The notes beneath the pieces were generated by a model that did not search any database, was not told where the DNA came from, and saw only the letters and a program-made list of their open reading frames with translations. From Ampullaceana balthica (lineage: Eukaryota > Mollusca > Gastropoda > Lymnaeidae), in assembly GCA_944989445.1 (NCBI GenBank), contig CALYLW010000018.1, forward strand, positions 2,274,430 to 2,338,429: a stretch of DNA of 64,000 nt, read 5' to 3'. Position numbers and translations under genes: made by a program. Every line of letters starts with the position of its first letter. Within the stretch, counting starts at the first letter, position 1. Of the stretch, positions 61,470 through 64,000 are shown piece after piece.

Positions 61470-62538
61470 AAAAAATGTGCACACCATATTTAGACAATAT
61501 AGAAAGCTGGCCGCATAAAATAAAGTCTTGTTATAAAGTAAATGTACTGGACCTAAATAACTCCCCCTTTAGATGTATTCATAATTGTTGTAACAGGGAA
61601 ATAATATTTAACATTTTTTATGTCTCTATATTTTACGATTTATATTTACGGTTTATAAGCAATGTGTATAATTTCAAAAAGGAATCTTTTTTTTTGTTTT
61701 TGTTCCCTATTTCGGATAAGGCATCATATTTTGTAAAGTATATTCAATGCACACACACACACCAGACAATAGCTTATGTAAAAGACAAACAAAATATAAA
61801 TGTTATATTAATAGGACACAGCTAAATTTAAGATGCGTACACGAAAATGTGCGCACAGTAATCAGGCGATAAAAGATTTTAGAACGCGCACCGCTAAAAA
61901 TGAAGCCTTGAAAAAATACTGACACAATTATTACATAAATAGGTTTTTATTAAATGTCGAGTTATGGAACAGAAAATAATAAAAATAAATTCGCAATTAA
62001 ATTTAAACGTGTAAACAATTAAATCTAATGCATCGTGTAGCAGTTGTAATTAAATATGTTTACGTGTCTATCTAATATATAGAAAGTAACAGTAAAGAAA
62101 ATGACAATTCTTTGTACTACACAGCTCAAATTATGAAGCGTACACGAAAATGTGCGCACCGTAATTAGACATTATAATATTTTTTGAGTGCACATCACTG
62201 AAAATAAAGTATTGGGGAAAAAAACGGCACCAAAAGTAACTCGCTTTGAACGGCATTTGAACGTCCGCGTAAATTTGTTCAATACAGAAATGAGGTTAAA
62301 TTTTTTATTCTTTTTCTCTGCATTTTCTGATTTTTTAATTTACGGCATTCGGGCAAAAGGGACAATTACAAAATCTAACTTAAAACCACCTTCAGGGTAA
62401 AAGGAACCGTCCTGCCAAATTTGGTCCCCGTCCGTCATTTGGTTTTTCCGTGGCTGTCTAACAGAAAGTCGAAAAGTGAAACATACAAACGTACAAAGAT
62501 ACAAAGATACAAACACCAACTGAGCTTTATATATTAGA
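61470..62538 (-). mobile_element. Helitron-like element, left arm of an inverted pair
   Basis: Its 5' end on the minus strand is TCTAATATATAAAGC at 62538. Three diverged internal repeats begin near 61475, 61840 and 62140, each with AATGTGCGCAC- or AATGTGCACAC-like sequence followed by TAGACA-like and AAATAAAGT/AATGAAGCC-like parts. The 3' CTAG end was not found; 61470 is where matching with the other arm ends at the window edge. The 116-codon frame at 61475-61825 has no recognisable domain and is not called as a gene. Confidence 0.6.
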
Positions 62539-62554
62539 TATATATATATATATA

Positions 62555-64000
62555 TCTAATATATAAAGCTGAGTTGGTTTTTGTATGTTTGTATGTTTCA
62601 CTTTTCGACTTTCTGTCGAAGGCTTCATTTTTAGCGGTGCGCGTTCTAAAATCTTTTATCGCCTGTTTACTGTGCGCACATTTTCGTGTACGCATCTTAA
62701 ATTTAGCTGTGTCCTATTAATATAACATTTATATTTTGTTTGTCTTTTACATAAGCTATTGTCTTTTACATAACCTATACACTTATACTATTTAAACTTA
62801 GGCTATCGGACCTATTAACATAAGTAGATTAAACTAAATAAAGTGATCCAGAAAACGCTTAATTATTTTGTATTGCGAATTGAATATGTTATGTTCATTC
62901 CTTTGATGATGGATTAACATAGGCCATTTTTAAAATCAATTATTGTCATGGTTTCACATGCGTTTTTAACATAAAATTGAATTGTTTTTTTTTATTTAAA
63001 ATTAGGAATATAGCCTAATTTCTTTATTTATCTTTATTATCTTTATCTCATAGACGCTGTTGCAAATATTGTATTAATTACAATTGTGTTACGATGCAGT
63101 GTCGTAAATATATAAGAGCTTTTTTACTGACGACAGTGGCAGAGATCTTTTGGAAAAATTACAACAAAGCAGTGGTGTTTTTTTAATGGATACAAACAAA
63201 CAAACATAAAAATATCAACTGATATATATATATATATTTATATATTACATATGCGTTTAAATTATTTTATTTCAATTATTTTCACGATGCATTGTATTAA
63301 TATTTTACATGCAATGAATAAAATTGGGATTTTTAAAAATTTAATTCATAACTCGACATTTAATTAAAAAACATAGATGTAGCGAGTTTATTTTATGTTG
63401 AAAGTGATCCATGGCCTATGTCAAATAAACGTACACTTTAAAACAGTTTACTTAAGCTTTATATTCACTATACATTATAAACTTTTGCTACCGAACGTAT
63501 TAACAAAAGTTGACTAAATTTAATGAAGTGGTCCTGAAAACGCTTAATTAATATGAATTGCGAATTGAATATGTTTTATGTTTATTCCTTTGTATTCAGA
63601 ATAGCATAGGCCATTTCTAAACTTGCCTTTTAATCATTTTTAAGATACGCTTATTAACAGACGGTTGAATCTTTTTTTCATTTTTATTTTATTTTTCAGA
63701 TATAAAATCTGGTGTGTGTGTGTGCATTGAATATAATTTACAAATTATGATGCCTTATCCGAAATAGGGAACCAAAAAAAAAGACTCCTTTTTGAAATTA
63801 TACACATTGCTGATAAAACGTAAATATAAATCGTAAAATATAGAGACATAAAAAAATGTTAAATATTAATTCCCTGTTTTAACAATTATGAATACTTCAA
63901 AAGGAGGAGTTATTTTGGTCCAGTACATTTACTTTTAAACAAGACTTTATTTTATGCGGCCAGTTTTCTATATTGTCTAAATATGGTGTGCACATTTTTT
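62555..64000 (+). mobile_element. Helitron-like element, right arm of an inverted pair
   Basis: It begins TCTAATATATAAAGC and runs away from the left arm, from which it is separated by a (TA)8 run. Bases about 62618-62755 are the reverse complement of about 61790-61925, and about 63710-64000 of about 61470-61760. Between these it carries about 950 bp absent from the left arm, while lacking about 530 bp the left arm has. The 3' end lies outside the window. Confidence 0.65.

Noticed and set aside
61475..61825. 116-codon frame near the right edge
   Set aside because: Inside the repetitive Helitron arm, with no domain; a long frame by chance.

Overview
The window looks like a piece of a eukaryotic, intron-rich, AT-rich animal genome. 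Both genes have GT-AG introns. The mix of Helitrons, hAT elements, a jockey/CR1-like LINE with a GATAA tail and a tRNA-derived SINE with a mollusc-like central domain suggests a mollusc, perhaps a gastropod. That placement is inference; no marker gene settles it. I found no bacterial operon, CRISPR array, rRNA or convincing tRNA gene.

Left part (1-9522, minus strand): the 5' half of an EDEM3-type ER degradation-enhancing alpha-mannosidase (GH47). Twelve coding exons join in frame into 403 codons, and the gene runs off the left edge. A 7.77-kb block holding its promoter region, exons 1-5 and about 4 kb upstream (6005-13780) is repeated head-to-tail at 13778-21563 with almost no differences. 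Exons 2-5 total exactly 300 nt, so a transcript from the distal copy could carry a 100-residue in-frame duplication. The block is full of nested transposons, several with matching target-site duplications.

Middle (21934-39196): a 33-bp minisatellite (about 23 units) is followed by about 16.4 kb of a 41-bp satellite (about 400 units) ending in a 100-N assembly gap. The satellite contains interleaved long modules that repeat with fixed spacings.

Right part (39197-61469): a transposon-rich interval, then a plus-strand leucine-rich-repeat gene in at least 11 exons (44415-60599, 572 codons, function unknown). Its introns carry a fairly intact LINE, an older antisense copy of the same LINE family, a full-length hAT element with a perfect 8-bp target-site duplication inside that copy, Helitrons, a SINE and several miniature elements. 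The end of exon 5, including its 5' splice site, has been amplified into an 11-copy tandem array.

Right edge (about 61470-64000): two related Helitron copies lie head to head and form a large interrupted inverted repeat. Nothing proves a new biological system. The most notable features are the splice-donor array, the frame-preserving EDEM3 duplication, the satellite modules and an exon flanked by inverted LINEs.
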